DNA of 64,000 nt. It comes from Citrifermentans bremense R1 (GTDB lineage Bacteria > Desulfobacterota > Desulfuromonadia > Geobacterales > Geobacteraceae). Within the stretch, counting starts at the first letter, position 1. Every line of letters starts with the position of its first letter. Shown one piece after another: positions 7,329 to 18,889 of the stretch. The position numbers were made by a program, and so were the translations under genes. The notes beneath the pieces are model-generated. The model was given only the letters and a program-made list of their open reading frames with translations, ran no database searches and was not told the DNA's origin. The DNA lies in NCBI RefSeq assembly GCF_000426865.1, contig NZ_AUGE01000011.1, positions 50,027-114,026 on the forward strand, given 5' to 3'.

Positions 7329-8750
7329 CTAACAGCCGCCACCGCCGCCGGAGGTAGAGCCGCCGGTCGCACCGCTTACGCTGCTGCGATAGGCCTTGTC
7401 GGCGCTCTCGATCTGGTTGCCGTCCGCGAAGCTAGGCTCGACGGGGTACATACGCGCCCCGTAGTCGACTATCTTGCGCAGGGTGGCATCGGTGCTGCTG
7501 ATCGGACGAAGCAGGTTGAAAGTCAGGTTGTCCATGAGCGCCGTGGTATCCCATATCGAACCCGCTTTGAGCTTGCCGCCTATGTTCACGTTGGCGCCTG
7601 CGGCCCCCAGGACGCCGTTGGTATCCACGGTGGTGAGGGTGCTGGGAGCAAGGAGGTTCCACTGACCGAGCGAGCCGTCGTACCACTTCACGTCGACATT
7701 GGAGTTGTTGTAATAGGCGATGCCGTCGAGTGCAAAGTAGCCCACCGAGGCGTAGTTGCCGGCCCGGCAGAAGACGATGAAGGTTTTGGTGGCGTCGCGG
7801 GTTGCCGCGCCCATCGCGGTCGTGCCGCCGGTGCCGAACGCCGTGGCCAGGTCGGATTTTATCGTCGCGGCATCCTTGAACGTGAGGCTGCCGGTCGGTG
7901 AGGTCATAGCGGTCGCTATGTAGGAGTACGAACCTTTGATGGCACCGTCGAAGGGGGTGTATTTGGTGCCCTCGAAGAGGTCGGTGGTGGAGGAAACCTT
8001 CGATGCGCCGCGCACCGTATCCACCAGCGTCACCTTGTTGGTGTTGCCGGCAACGATGGCTTTTACGTAGGTGATCATCTCCGAAAGGGAAACCCTCATG
8101 TCGGTGTTCACCCTGGTGGCCCCGTTCTGGGCTACGCCGTAGCTCGACCTGGCGACGGTCGGCACGGCGGTGGTCAAGGCATAGCTTGCCGCCCACGCGG
8201 CGTTGCCCCCCTGCAGGACTTTAAGCCGCTCTTTCGGGAAGCCCCAGTAACGGAGGGTCGTATAGGCACGGGTCACGTTGACGAACCCTGCCGCATTGTT
8301 GGTCAGGACGATGGTGGTGTTGCCGTCGATGCCGGCGTTCTGGACGATGCTGTCGATGGCGGAGCCGGTGCAGACCATGCTCCCCACGACCGTCATCGGT
8401 CCCTCTGCACGTGTGTTGTCCATGAAAGCCGCAGACCCGGCCGAGATCAGCTGAGCTCCTGGAATATGCCCAACCGTGTTGTACTTGTTGGTCCCGTCAC
8501 TCTCGTTGTTGGACACGTCGAGAACGACGACGCGGTCGTAGCCGCCTTGCTTGTTGACCAAGCCGGCATCCATCCAGCCTTTAAGATCGCCGGCTGTGAT
8601 TAAAGCAGTCGCAGTTTTCGTGGTGACAATCGCTTGCGACGGAGTGGTGTAACTGTCAGTGCCGCAGCCCCAGATGGTAAGGGCCGCTATGGCGATTCCC
8701 AACAGGGCCGCCAACATTCCCCTGCTCTTCTTCATCATCTTTTCCGACAT
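7329..8750 (-). CDS. extH: Rhodanese-like lipoprotein ExtH
   Basis: A 473-residue protein with a lipobox (LTIWGC, Cys29). Two rhodanese-like domains follow, about 45-190 and 218-365. The first carries LTNNAAGFVN where the active loop should be, without Cys, so it is probably inactive. The second has FCRAGNYAS with Cys328 as the likely sulfur- or selenium-carrying residue. The C-terminus is a Gly-rich tail ending GGGGGC. An AAGGAGG site precedes the ATG. It is the first gene of the ext operon, with porin extI 54 bases downstream. In Geobacter ExtH is a rhodanese-family lipoprotein of the Ext electron conduit; persulfide/perselenide transfer is the family activity but is unproven here. Confidence 0.83.
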   Translation of the reverse strand: MSEKMMKKSRGMLAALLGIAIAALTIWGCGTDSYTTPSQAIVTTKTATALITAGDLKGWMDAGLVNKQGGYDRVVVLDVSNNESDGTNKYNTVGHIPGAQLISAGSAAFMDNTRAEGPMTVVGSMVCTGSAIDSIVQNAGIDGNTTIVLTNNAAGFVNVTRAYTTLRYWGFPKERLKVLQGGNAAWAASYALTTAVPTVARSSYGVAQNGATRVNTDMRVSLSEMITYVKAIVAGNTNKVTLVDTVRGASKVSSTTDLFEGTKYTPFDGAIKGSYSYIATAMTSPTGSLTFKDAATIKSDLATAFGTGGTTAMGAATRDATKTFIVFCRAGNYASVGYFALDGIAYYNNSNVDVKWYDGSLGQWNLLAPSTLTTVDTNGVLGAAGANVNIGGKLKAGSIWDTTALMDNLTFNLLRPISSTDATLRKIVDYGARMYPVEPSFADGNQIESADKAYRSSVSGATGGSTSGGGGGC

Positions 8751-9276
8751 ACAACCTCCTTTGGATTAGGTGACTATCATGTAATTAACCCCTGAACCTT
8801 TCCCTCCTTTCGCAGCATTTGTTCAAGCAAATTATTTATTACAAGTTAAAAGCATTTCGCGCACTGTCAAGCGCGCCTGCCTACAGCTCATTATTGTTGT
8901 CTAATGTTTGTATAATGGGTGTGGAAAGACTGTCACAGGGGAAACACTGAGAGAGATGTTGCATGTGGCTAGAACTGCAGTGGAATTGCAAGTACAGCAT
9001 TTCATAACACTCCTGAGATATGACTGTGTATCTCATTCGGGAATATGACAATTTCCTAAAGTGAAAGATTGTCATAGCCCTATGCGCATGTCGCATACAT
9101 TATGTTTTGCTAACTTTTCACTGTTGCAGTGGGGCTTTTGGCAAAGGCAGACCTCCCGAAAGAAACCCGCACAAATCGTGTTGCAATACTATAGGATTAG
9201 TTGCAATATACCCAAACGAAACAAACTCATAAGGCCATGACGCTTTGGCATACTCTCTCAGGAGGGAGAAGACCTG
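8751..9276. promoter_or_regulatory. Divergent regulatory region between extH and the LysR gene
   Basis: A 526-base AT-rich gap without a convincing gene. On the minus strand a perfect TTGACA (complement of 8865-8870) lies about 115 bases before extH, but no good -10 matches it. A 9-bp inverted repeat (TATGACAAT at 9044-9052, ATTGTCATA at 9068-9076) and a direct repeat TTGCAATA (9181-9188 and 9201-9208, 20 bp apart) are candidate LysR-type binding sites. These regulatory roles are inferred. Confidence 0.45.
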
Positions 9277-10203
9277 ATGGATCTGGTAAACCTCAAGACT
9301 CTTATTGAGTCGGCCGAATGCGGCAGTTTTTCCAAAGCTGCAGAGAGGCTCTTTGTGACGCAGTCCGCGGTTTCCCGGCGCATAAAGATACTCGAAGATC
9401 ACTACGGCCACCTGCTTCTTGATCGTTCCGGCCCAGTACTGACTCCGACCACTGCCGGGGAGCTGCTGATTGATAAAGCGCGCCAGTTATTGAGGTTGGA
9501 ACAGGACTTCGTGCAAGAACTACAGGCTTTGAGACAGAAAAAGAAGATCTCCTTCTGCTGCACGACCCCCTTCGGCGTCTCCTATCTCCCCGACATCTTT
9601 ACCAGTTTCATGGCCACAAAGGCCCAGGACACCGAACTTGAGTTCGTCTTCGAGATGCCGGAAGCGGCGCTTAAGGGGCTCAGGGAAAAGCTCTTCGACC
9701 TGGTGCTCATCGAGTACTGCGAAGACCTGAACCTGCAGGAGTTCGACTCCTACCCCCTCCCCGACGATGAGATGGTCTTCGTCAGCGCCCCGGGCTACGG
9801 CATCGATGCGCCGCTGGTGGAGGTTGACACCCTGCTTTCGCAGCGCCTTTACTGCAAGAAAAGCGGCTGCTGCGCGCGGCGCTTCCTGGAAAAGAGCATG
9901 CAAACCCTGGGAAGAGACGCGGCGGAATTCAGCAATACGGTGTTTTTTGACGATATCCCCTTCATCATCAGGGCGGTCATGGCCGGCAACGGGATCACAT
10001 TCATCTCGCGCAGCGTCGTCGCCTCCGCCTTGGAAAGCGGCGAGCTCATCGCGCACCAGGTCCAGGGGTTCGACACCTCCCGCCCACGGCGGCTGGTGCT
10101 CAGGCGCGATTGCAGCCCCGACCCGGCACTTCTCGATTTCATCCAGGGGATCTTCCGGCACTTCTCCCTCAACCCTCCCTCCCAGTTCTCCACCGCAGCC
10201 TGA
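9277..10203 (+). CDS. LysR-family transcriptional regulator
   Basis: A 308-residue protein with the LysR winged-helix at residues 1-60 (FSKAAERLFVTQSAVSRRIKILE) and a type-2 periplasmic-binding-like effector domain from about 90 to 295. A GGAGGGAG Shine-Dalgarno precedes the ATG. It is transcribed away from extH, with a 526-base shared intergenic region holding dyads, so it is the natural candidate regulator of the ext operon. The effector domain is unusually rich in Cys: a CC pair at 94-95, Cys148, and a KKSGCC cluster at 193-199, which could allow redox or metal(loid) sensing. The family call is firm; target and ligand are inferred from position only. Confidence 0.9.
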   Translation: MDLVNLKTLIESAECGSFSKAAERLFVTQSAVSRRIKILEDHYGHLLLDRSGPVLTPTTAGELLIDKARQLLRLEQDFVQELQALRQKKKISFCCTTPFGVSYLPDIFTSFMATKAQDTELEFVFEMPEAALKGLREKLFDLVLIEYCEDLNLQEFDSYPLPDDEMVFVSAPGYGIDAPLVEVDTLLSQRLYCKKSGCCARRFLEKSMQTLGRDAAEFSNTVFFDDIPFIIRAVMAGNGITFISRSVVASALESGELIAHQVQGFDTSRPRRLVLRRDCSPDPALLDFIQGIFRHFSLNPPSQFSTAA

Positions 10204-10298
10204 ACCCGACCCGAACCTGACGTTCCCCCTCCCTTTTTGCAGCCCCCCCGGACCCTGTCGCATTCTTCCATTAAAATAAATTCGTGATAGGATATTAA

Positions 10299-14096
<3,798 letters not shown>

Positions 14097-14115
14097 GGAT
14101 AGACTGGGTGATCAA

Positions 14116-14174
14116 GCGGGAGCGGCTTGCCGACTGCGAGTAACTGGCGCGGTCGCGCGGAAAGCCGCTCCCGC
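14116..14174. repeat. 13-bp inverted repeat between nifJ and the MFS gene
   Basis: GCGGGAGCGGCTT (14116-14128) pairs perfectly with AAGCCGCTCCCGC (14162-14174) around a 33-nt loop. It sits between convergent genes and lacks a clear U-run, so it is either a non-canonical bidirectional terminator or a REP-like palindrome. Confidence 0.7.
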
Positions 14175-14180
14175 AGCATT

Positions 14181-15377
14181 TCAGCAAGACGACCCGATGC
14201 AGCTTTTTTTCTCCCACGCCGCGTTACTGGCGGCGAAGAGCCCCACCGCCGCCAGGCCAATCCAGCCGGCGGCATAAAAGACGGCGGTGAGCCCGAAACG
14301 GTCCTGCAGCCATCCCCCCAGAAGCGGTCCAGCCACGAATCCAAGGTTTAGCGACGTGTTGAAGATCCCGACAGCCAGACCCGTCCCGTGACGCTCCCCC
14401 TGTTCCAAAAGGAGCGCGGTGCTGGCAGGCTGGGAGAGCACACTGCAAAGCCCGATCCCTCCCCCCAGCATAAGCACCTGGTGGAACCCCTGCGCCACAG
14501 GAATCAGGAAGTAGAGCAGCGACACGGAGACCCCTCCCAGGAGCACCAGGGACTTGCGGGGAAGGCGGTCCGAGAGCCGGCCGACCGGACGCAAAAGAGA
14601 GGTTATCACCAGGGTACTGGAGGCGAGCACCAAGCCGGTCTGGGTGCCGTTGAGACCAAGCCGCGCGTTCAGCAGGATGGGAAGGAACCCCGCCAGAAGC
14701 GATATGCCGCATCCCCGGCCGAAGATGAAGACCAAGAGCCCTCTCATGGGGCGGTGGCGCGCCGCCTCAAGGGCGGCCGGCAGCGCCGCGCGGACGGTTT
14801 GCTTTCCGGCGGGGATTGCCGTGCCGCAAACGCGAGGGATGCCCCGCAGCGCCACCGTCAGCGCCAGCAGACACAATAGCGCCAGACAGGAGAAGATGCC
14901 GTAGAAGCCCCACCGGTCGTGCAGCACCCCCCCCAGAAGCGGCCCCACCCCGACGGCCAGGTAGAAGGAGATGTCGAAGGTTCCCGCAGCTCGCCCCTCC
15001 CCTTTGGTGCAGCTCGCGGCCCCGACCAGCGAGAGCATCACCGGCCGGAACATGGCGCAGGCAACCCCCTGAACCAGGCGCAGCAGCGTGATGAGCGCCA
15101 GATCCGAGCTGAAAAGGTAGCCAAGTGAAACCAGCAGGTAGAGGCTAAGGCTCAGCGTGACGGCGGCCCTCGGGCCGAAGCGGTCCACGCAGGCGCCCAT
15201 CACCGGGCCGAAGAGTATTTTGGAGAGGGAGAAAAGAAGCAGCGGCAGCCCCAGCAGGATCCCGCGCCCGCCCAGGCTGAAGAGGTAGGTGGAGAAGAAG
15301 GCGTCCGCTATGCCGAAACCTAGGCTGGTGGAAAAATTTATCAGAAACAGCGACTTGAACAGATTTCCGTTCTTCAT
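14181..15377 (-). CDS. Major facilitator superfamily transporter
   Basis: A 398-residue integral membrane protein with about twelve hydrophobic segments in two halves. Each half has an MFS loop: GPVMGACVDRFGPRAAV between helices 2 and 3, and RPVGRLSDRLPRKSLVL in the second half, both matching the GxxxDRxGR-type motif. A GAGGA site lies about eight bases before the ATG. It is convergent with nifJ and lies downstream of the flavocytochrome operon on the same strand, separated by a hairpin. The substrate cannot be told from sequence; the architecture resembles drug/sugar-efflux-type MFS proteins of the inner membrane. It could export or import an organic acid for the neighbouring flavocytochrome, but nothing proves a link. 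Confidence 0.88.
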   Translation of the reverse strand: MKNGNLFKSLFLINFSTSLGFGIADAFFSTYLFSLGGRGILLGLPLLLFSLSKILFGPVMGACVDRFGPRAAVTLSLSLYLLVSLGYLFSSDLALITLLRLVQGVACAMFRPVMLSLVGAASCTKGEGRAAGTFDISFYLAVGVGPLLGGVLHDRWGFYGIFSCLALLCLLALTVALRGIPRVCGTAIPAGKQTVRAALPAALEAARHRPMRGLLVFIFGRGCGISLLAGFLPILLNARLGLNGTQTGLVLASSTLVITSLLRPVGRLSDRLPRKSLVLLGGVSVSLLYFLIPVAQGFHQVLMLGGGIGLCSVLSQPASTALLLEQGERHGTGLAVGIFNTSLNLGFVAGPLLGGWLQDRFGLTAVFYAAGWIGLAAVGLFAASNAAWEKKSCIGSSC

Positions 15378-15453
15378 GCCGGGTTCCTCATAGCCTCTTG
15401 ACGACAGCCTGCCGCGCCTGAGGTGGCGGCAGCGCCCTGGCGCCCCAAGGGTT

Positions 15454-15485
15454 GGCGCCCTGCGTATCGCGTAACGCAGGGCGCC
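15454..15485. terminator. Strong hairpin downstream of the flavocytochrome gene
   Basis: A perfect 12-bp stem (GGCGCCCTGCGT at 15454-15465, ACGCAGGGCGCC at 15474-15485) with an 8-nt loop. The T-run (CGTTTTT) is on the plus-strand side, so it is canonical only in the plus direction. On the minus strand it lies 18 bases after the flavocytochrome stop and may act as a transcript 3' end without a U-tract. Confidence 0.6.
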
Positions 15486-15503
15486 CGTTTTTACCGTCGT
15501 ACC

Positions 15504-17300
15504 TTACTTTGCTTCCTTGACGAAGCGTGCCGCGTTGTTGCCGGCGATCCTGCCAAAGACCACGGTGTCCGTGATGGCGTTGCCGCCCAGGCGGTTCCAG
15601 CCGTGCACGCCGCCAGTGACTTCACCCGCCGCGTAGAAGCCGGTCATCGGTTTGCCGTCCTTGCCGATCACCTGGGCCTCGGTGTTGATCTTCACGCCGC
15701 CCATGGTGTGGTGGCGCCCCGGCTTGACCCAGATTGCGTAGTACTTGGGTCCGTTGACCGGCCTGGGGATATCCTGGCGCTGGAATTCAGGGTCCTTCTT
15801 TGCGGCGAAGGCCTTGTTGTAGGCGTCCACCGTAGCGGTCAGAGCGTCGGCGGGGACCCCCATCTTCGCCGCCAGCGCAGCAACGCTGTCGGCCTCCTGC
15901 ACCAGGCCGAGGACGATGTAGCCGTCTATCTGGACGTTGCTCTTACGGATATCCTCGCCCAGCACCAGGAACGCCGACTTCTCAGGCTGCGCCAGGATGG
16001 CGGCGGAGGCCTTATCGCGGGTGGTCAGCTCGTTCACGAAGCGCTTGCCGGCATGGTTCACCAGGATGGCCCCGCTGCCGCGCACCGTCTCGGAGATGAG
16101 GACCTTGGTCTCCCCTCCCATGGTCGGGTGGATCTGGATCTGCTCCATGTCGATCACCTTGGCGCCGATCTTTTCCGCCAGGGCGACCCCCTCGCCGGTA
16201 GCCCCGGGCTGGTTCGAGGAGGCGGTCTCCTTGAACTGAGGCTTGTAGAACCCGACCAGCTCGTTGTTCGCGGCAAAGCCGCCTGCCGTGTCGATCACCG
16301 CCTTGGCCTTGATGGTATAGACCCCGCTGTGCTTGCCCCTGACCTGGACGCCGGTGACGCGCCCCTTGTCGTCTGAGAGTATCTGCACCACCTCGGAGTT
16401 GACCCGGACATCGAGGTTGCGCTTGGCTGCATTCTCACGGTACACCTTGATCAGGTGCGGCCCCACTGCCGCCCCGCCCACCGGACGGTGGGTGCGGTCC
16501 ACAGCGACCCCCCCCGAGCGCACCAGGTCGGTCATGTCCGCGCCCAGAGAAACCAGGAAATTCACGGCGTCAGCAGAGTTATAGGCAAGCACCTTCACCA
16601 GTTCGGGATCGTTCTTGTCCTTGCCCCCCTTCATGGTCTCCTTCACCATCTCAGCCGGGTCATCGTGCATCCCGAGCCTCTCCTGGTACCGGGTCCTGGC
16701 GGCGTTGATCCCGCCGGCGGCCAGCATGCTGTTGCCGCCGGTTATGGGCATCTTCTCTAAAAGGATGACCTTGGCCCCTGCATCGTGGGCGCTTATGGAA
16801 GCGACGTAACCCGAGCCGCCGGCACCGATCACGACCACGTCGGCCGATTCGATCCGCGCCGATTTCAGGTCCTTTTTCTCCCGGGTTGTTTCCTGCACCC
16901 ATTTCTTGTCGCTCGACTCCTTCTCGCTCCCCATGGCGGGGATCTTCATGGCGAAGCTGTGGCAGTAGTTGCAGTACGCCTTGGAGGCTACATGCCCCTT
17001 ATGGCAGACGGTGCAGTTGGTATTCCCCAGGTGCGAGGCGTGCGGGTTGATGTGCTCCTTGGTCTTGGCAGCCAGATCCTTGAAGCCGCCATGGCAACCC
17101 TTGCAGTTCTTGTTCAGGGCGGTTTCGTTGTCGTCGACCGCAAGCGATTTCCCGTGGCAATCGGCGCAGGCTACCTCGTTTTTCTTGTGCATGCCGGCCA
17201 GAAAGGCGCTCTTCGACCCCTCCGCGCCCCAGGCTACGGAGGCCGCGATCGTGAGGGCTGCCGAGAGAAGCAGTGCGTTTGCCATATTTTTGAATTTCAT
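15504..17300 (-). CDS. Periplasmic tetraheme flavocytochrome c (fumarate-reductase-like)
   Basis: A 598-residue protein with a signal peptide ending near AWGA. Four CXXCH motifs follow at about residues 45, 66, 96 and 110, then an FAD-binding domain starting at VVVIGAGGSGYVASI. The soluble Shewanella fumarate reductase catalytic set appears conserved: IHPT, SETVRGSGA, ELTTRDKA (general-acid Arg), GRHHTMGG and HGWNRLGGNA; the NHPGATG motif is NQPGATG here. An ATG at 17300 with AGGAG upstream is preferred over the in-frame codon at 17342. It would reduce an unsaturated acid in the periplasm with electrons from the cytochrome pool. The acceptor could be fumarate, methacrylate or another enoate (Geobacter methacrylate reductases are flavocytochromes). 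It is the second gene of the porin-flavocytochrome unit. Confidence 0.9.
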   Translation of the reverse strand: MKFKNMANALLLSAALTIAASVAWGAEGSKSAFLAGMHKKNEVACADCHGKSLAVDDNETALNKNCKGCHGGFKDLAAKTKEHINPHASHLGNTNCTVCHKGHVASKAYCNYCHSFAMKIPAMGSEKESSDKKWVQETTREKKDLKSARIESADVVVIGAGGSGYVASISAHDAGAKVILLEKMPITGGNSMLAAGGINAARTRYQERLGMHDDPAEMVKETMKGGKDKNDPELVKVLAYNSADAVNFLVSLGADMTDLVRSGGVAVDRTHRPVGGAAVGPHLIKVYRENAAKRNLDVRVNSEVVQILSDDKGRVTGVQVRGKHSGVYTIKAKAVIDTAGGFAANNELVGFYKPQFKETASSNQPGATGEGVALAEKIGAKVIDMEQIQIHPTMGGETKVLISETVRGSGAILVNHAGKRFVNELTTRDKASAAILAQPEKSAFLVLGEDIRKSNVQIDGYIVLGLVQEADSVAALAAKMGVPADALTATVDAYNKAFAAKKDPEFQRQDIPRPVNGPKYYAIWVKPGRHHTMGGVKINTEAQVIGKDGKPMTGFYAAGEVTGGVHGWNRLGGNAITDTVVFGRIAGNNAARFVKEAK

Positions 17301-17345
17301 TTTTCTCTCCTGTAATTTCTCGGTTCTCGTCATCGGGAGCACGCC

Positions 17346-18626
17346 CTAGAAGAGGAGCTGCACCTGGGCGCGCGCCACCAAGTCGTCGGACTTGTTCTTG
17401 TAGGTGTGGCGGTTGCCCACGTCGCCCTGGATCTTCAGGTTGTTGCCGTACAGGAAGTAGTTGACCCCTCCTTGGATCTCGGAAACGGCGTCGTTGGCAA
17501 GCTGGCGGTTCGGATCCATCCAGGCGTAACGGAGCGCAAGCTCCAGGCGCTTCGGAATCACGAAGTAGCCGGCCTGCACGTAGGCGCCCTTCGCGATAAG
17601 TTCCTTGCCCGAGGCCTCGCCCTGGGCTTTGCCCCAGAAGTACTCACCCTGCATGGAGGCGCCCAGCCACTTGCAGGCGAAGTCCGCTTCCCAGGAATCC
17701 ACCGAGATGTTCTCGGCGGCCGCAGTCCCGAAATACTTCCCTTTCACCGCCGTGCCGAGCCAGCCGTTGCCGTCGGTCACGAAGTTGGAATTGTTGTTGT
17801 CGATGGCGGAGGTCGCCGTGGAACCGGTTCCGGAGACCGTCTTTTTCAATGTGCTCAGGTAGTAGCTGCTTCCCAGGGAAACCAGGGGTTTCGCGGAGTG
17901 CTCCAGGTCGCCCTCGCCGTACTTCATGTCGCCCAGGGGATTGAAGGCCAGCCTGAAGTTGTAGGCGTTGTCGTTGGTCTTGTTCTTGGTGTTCTGGCCG
18001 GCGCCCCCGAACAGCCCCGCATCGTACTTCACCACCCCCTGCCAGAGGTCGCCGTGCAGGTTGATGCCGGTATCGTACCCCTGCATGAAGGCGTTCCTCA
18101 CGAAGGAGCCGTCGACGAACTGCTGCGCCGTGTTGGAGGTGATCCACTGCCTGGAATACTGGATCTTCTCCTGCCCCAGCATGACCTGCAGTTCGTCGGC
18201 GACCCGGTACTTCAGGTTCACTTCTTCCATGGCCTTGGTGTTGTCCTTTACCACGTTGGCCCAGTTGTAAGTCGCCTTGTAGGTGAGGTCCTTGGTAAAG
18301 GCGTAGCCGCTCAGGAGGGTCTTGACACGCCGCAGGTTGAACTGGCTCACGTCCTGCTTGCTGGCCGCTTCGTAGTTGTCGAGTTCGTATTGCGCCTGGA
18401 TCTGTCCGCCCAGCTGCAGCTGGAACTTCTGGTCCGGCGAAGTGAAAACGAAACCCTTGCCCAGCTTGTAGTCTAAAGGCTTCGCTTTCGACGCTTCCTT
18501 GTACTCCGCCTCGGTAATGACACCTTTCTCCTTCAGGATGTCCTCAAGGCTTTTCGCCTGGACGTCGTGCCCAACCGCCATCACCGCCAGAAAACCTGCC
18601 ATTGCCACTGCCGTATGCTGTCTCAT
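17346..18626 (-). CDS. Outer-membrane porin (OprO/OprP-type)
   Basis: A 426-residue protein with a signal peptide (cleavage near VQA), a short predicted helix (SLEDILKEKGVITEAEYKEA), then a barrel with amphipathic strands and a terminal Phe (ARAQVQLLF). FQLQLGGQIQAQYELD and FNLRRVKTLLSGYAF match phosphate-selective porin families O/P. The ATG at 18626 follows GGAGAGGATC. The flavocytochrome start is 46 bases after its stop, so they are one transcript. A sigma54-type promoter lies about 60 bases upstream. The pair suggests uptake of an organic acid acceptor through the outer membrane and its reduction in the periplasm; phosphate is unlikely given the partner. Confidence 0.88.
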   Translation of the reverse strand: MRQHTAVAMAGFLAVMAVGHDVQAKSLEDILKEKGVITEAEYKEASKAKPLDYKLGKGFVFTSPDQKFQLQLGGQIQAQYELDNYEAASKQDVSQFNLRRVKTLLSGYAFTKDLTYKATYNWANVVKDNTKAMEEVNLKYRVADELQVMLGQEKIQYSRQWITSNTAQQFVDGSFVRNAFMQGYDTGINLHGDLWQGVVKYDAGLFGGAGQNTKNKTNDNAYNFRLAFNPLGDMKYGEGDLEHSAKPLVSLGSSYYLSTLKKTVSGTGSTATSAIDNNNSNFVTDGNGWLGTAVKGKYFGTAAAENISVDSWEADFACKWLGASMQGEYFWGKAQGEASGKELIAKGAYVQAGYFVIPKRLELALRYAWMDPNRQLANDAVSEIQGGVNYFLYGNNLKIQGDVGNRHTYKNKSDDLVARAQVQLLF

Positions 18627-18684
18627 GATCCTCTCCTTCGGATTTTAGGGCGCAGGCCCTGTGATTGCTTTTGATCTTAATTAG

Positions 18685-18701
18685 AGCAGGATCGATACCA
18701 A
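18685..18701 (-). promoter_or_regulatory. Sigma54 (-24/-12) promoter for porin-flavocytochrome operon
   Basis: Minus-strand TTGGTATCGATCCTGCT keeps the essential GG-N10-GC spacing and the TTGG...TGCT ends of the sigma54 consensus. It lies about 60 bases before the porin ATG, directly downstream of an NtrC-family activator gene with GAFTGA. That context makes the match more than chance, although the CAC of the -24 element is TAT here. Confidence 0.65.
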
Positions 18702-18778
18702 AGCAGGGCAAATGAGATAACAACTCGTAATTGCGGGCTAATTTGACAAAACAAGGGAGGATGCTGCAGACAACCGCT

Positions 18779-18793
18779 ATAGTCCCAGACTAT
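18779..18793. promoter_or_regulatory. Dyad ATAGTC-CCA-GACTAT, candidate activator site
   Basis: A perfect 6-bp inverted repeat with a 3-base spacer, about 80 bases upstream of the -24 element of the sigma54-type promoter. It shares the TATAG/GAC words with the larger palindrome at 18849-18884. The position suits an enhancer site for the adjacent NtrC-type regulator; the assignment is inferred. Confidence 0.5.
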
Positions 18794-18848
18794 TGGGGTT
18801 TTGCGGCGGGGGCGGGGAACGGTTGTATTTACTGGAACTTACGATGGG

Positions 18849-18884
18849 TATTGCCGGAGTCTATAGCTATAGACTCCGGCAATA
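18849..18884. promoter_or_regulatory. 36-bp perfect palindrome between response regulator and porin
   Basis: TATTGCCGGAGTCTATAG is followed at once by its exact complement with no spacer, giving 18 paired bases per arm. It starts five bases past the regulator stop codon and about 150 bases upstream of the sigma54-type promoter. It may be an enhancer site for the regulator, a terminator-like hairpin for the regulator mRNA (no U-run is seen), or both. Confidence 0.7.
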
Positions 18885-18889
18885 GGGGT

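Noticed and set aside
8881..9411. Small minus-strand frames in the extH-LysR gap and over the LysR start
   Set aside because: No ribosome sites or family features; one overlaps the LysR HTH coding region in antisense.
15454..15485. Canonical minus-strand terminator for the flavocytochrome
   Set aside because: The stem is strong but the T-run lies on the plus-strand side, so it was kept only as a hairpin of uncertain direction.
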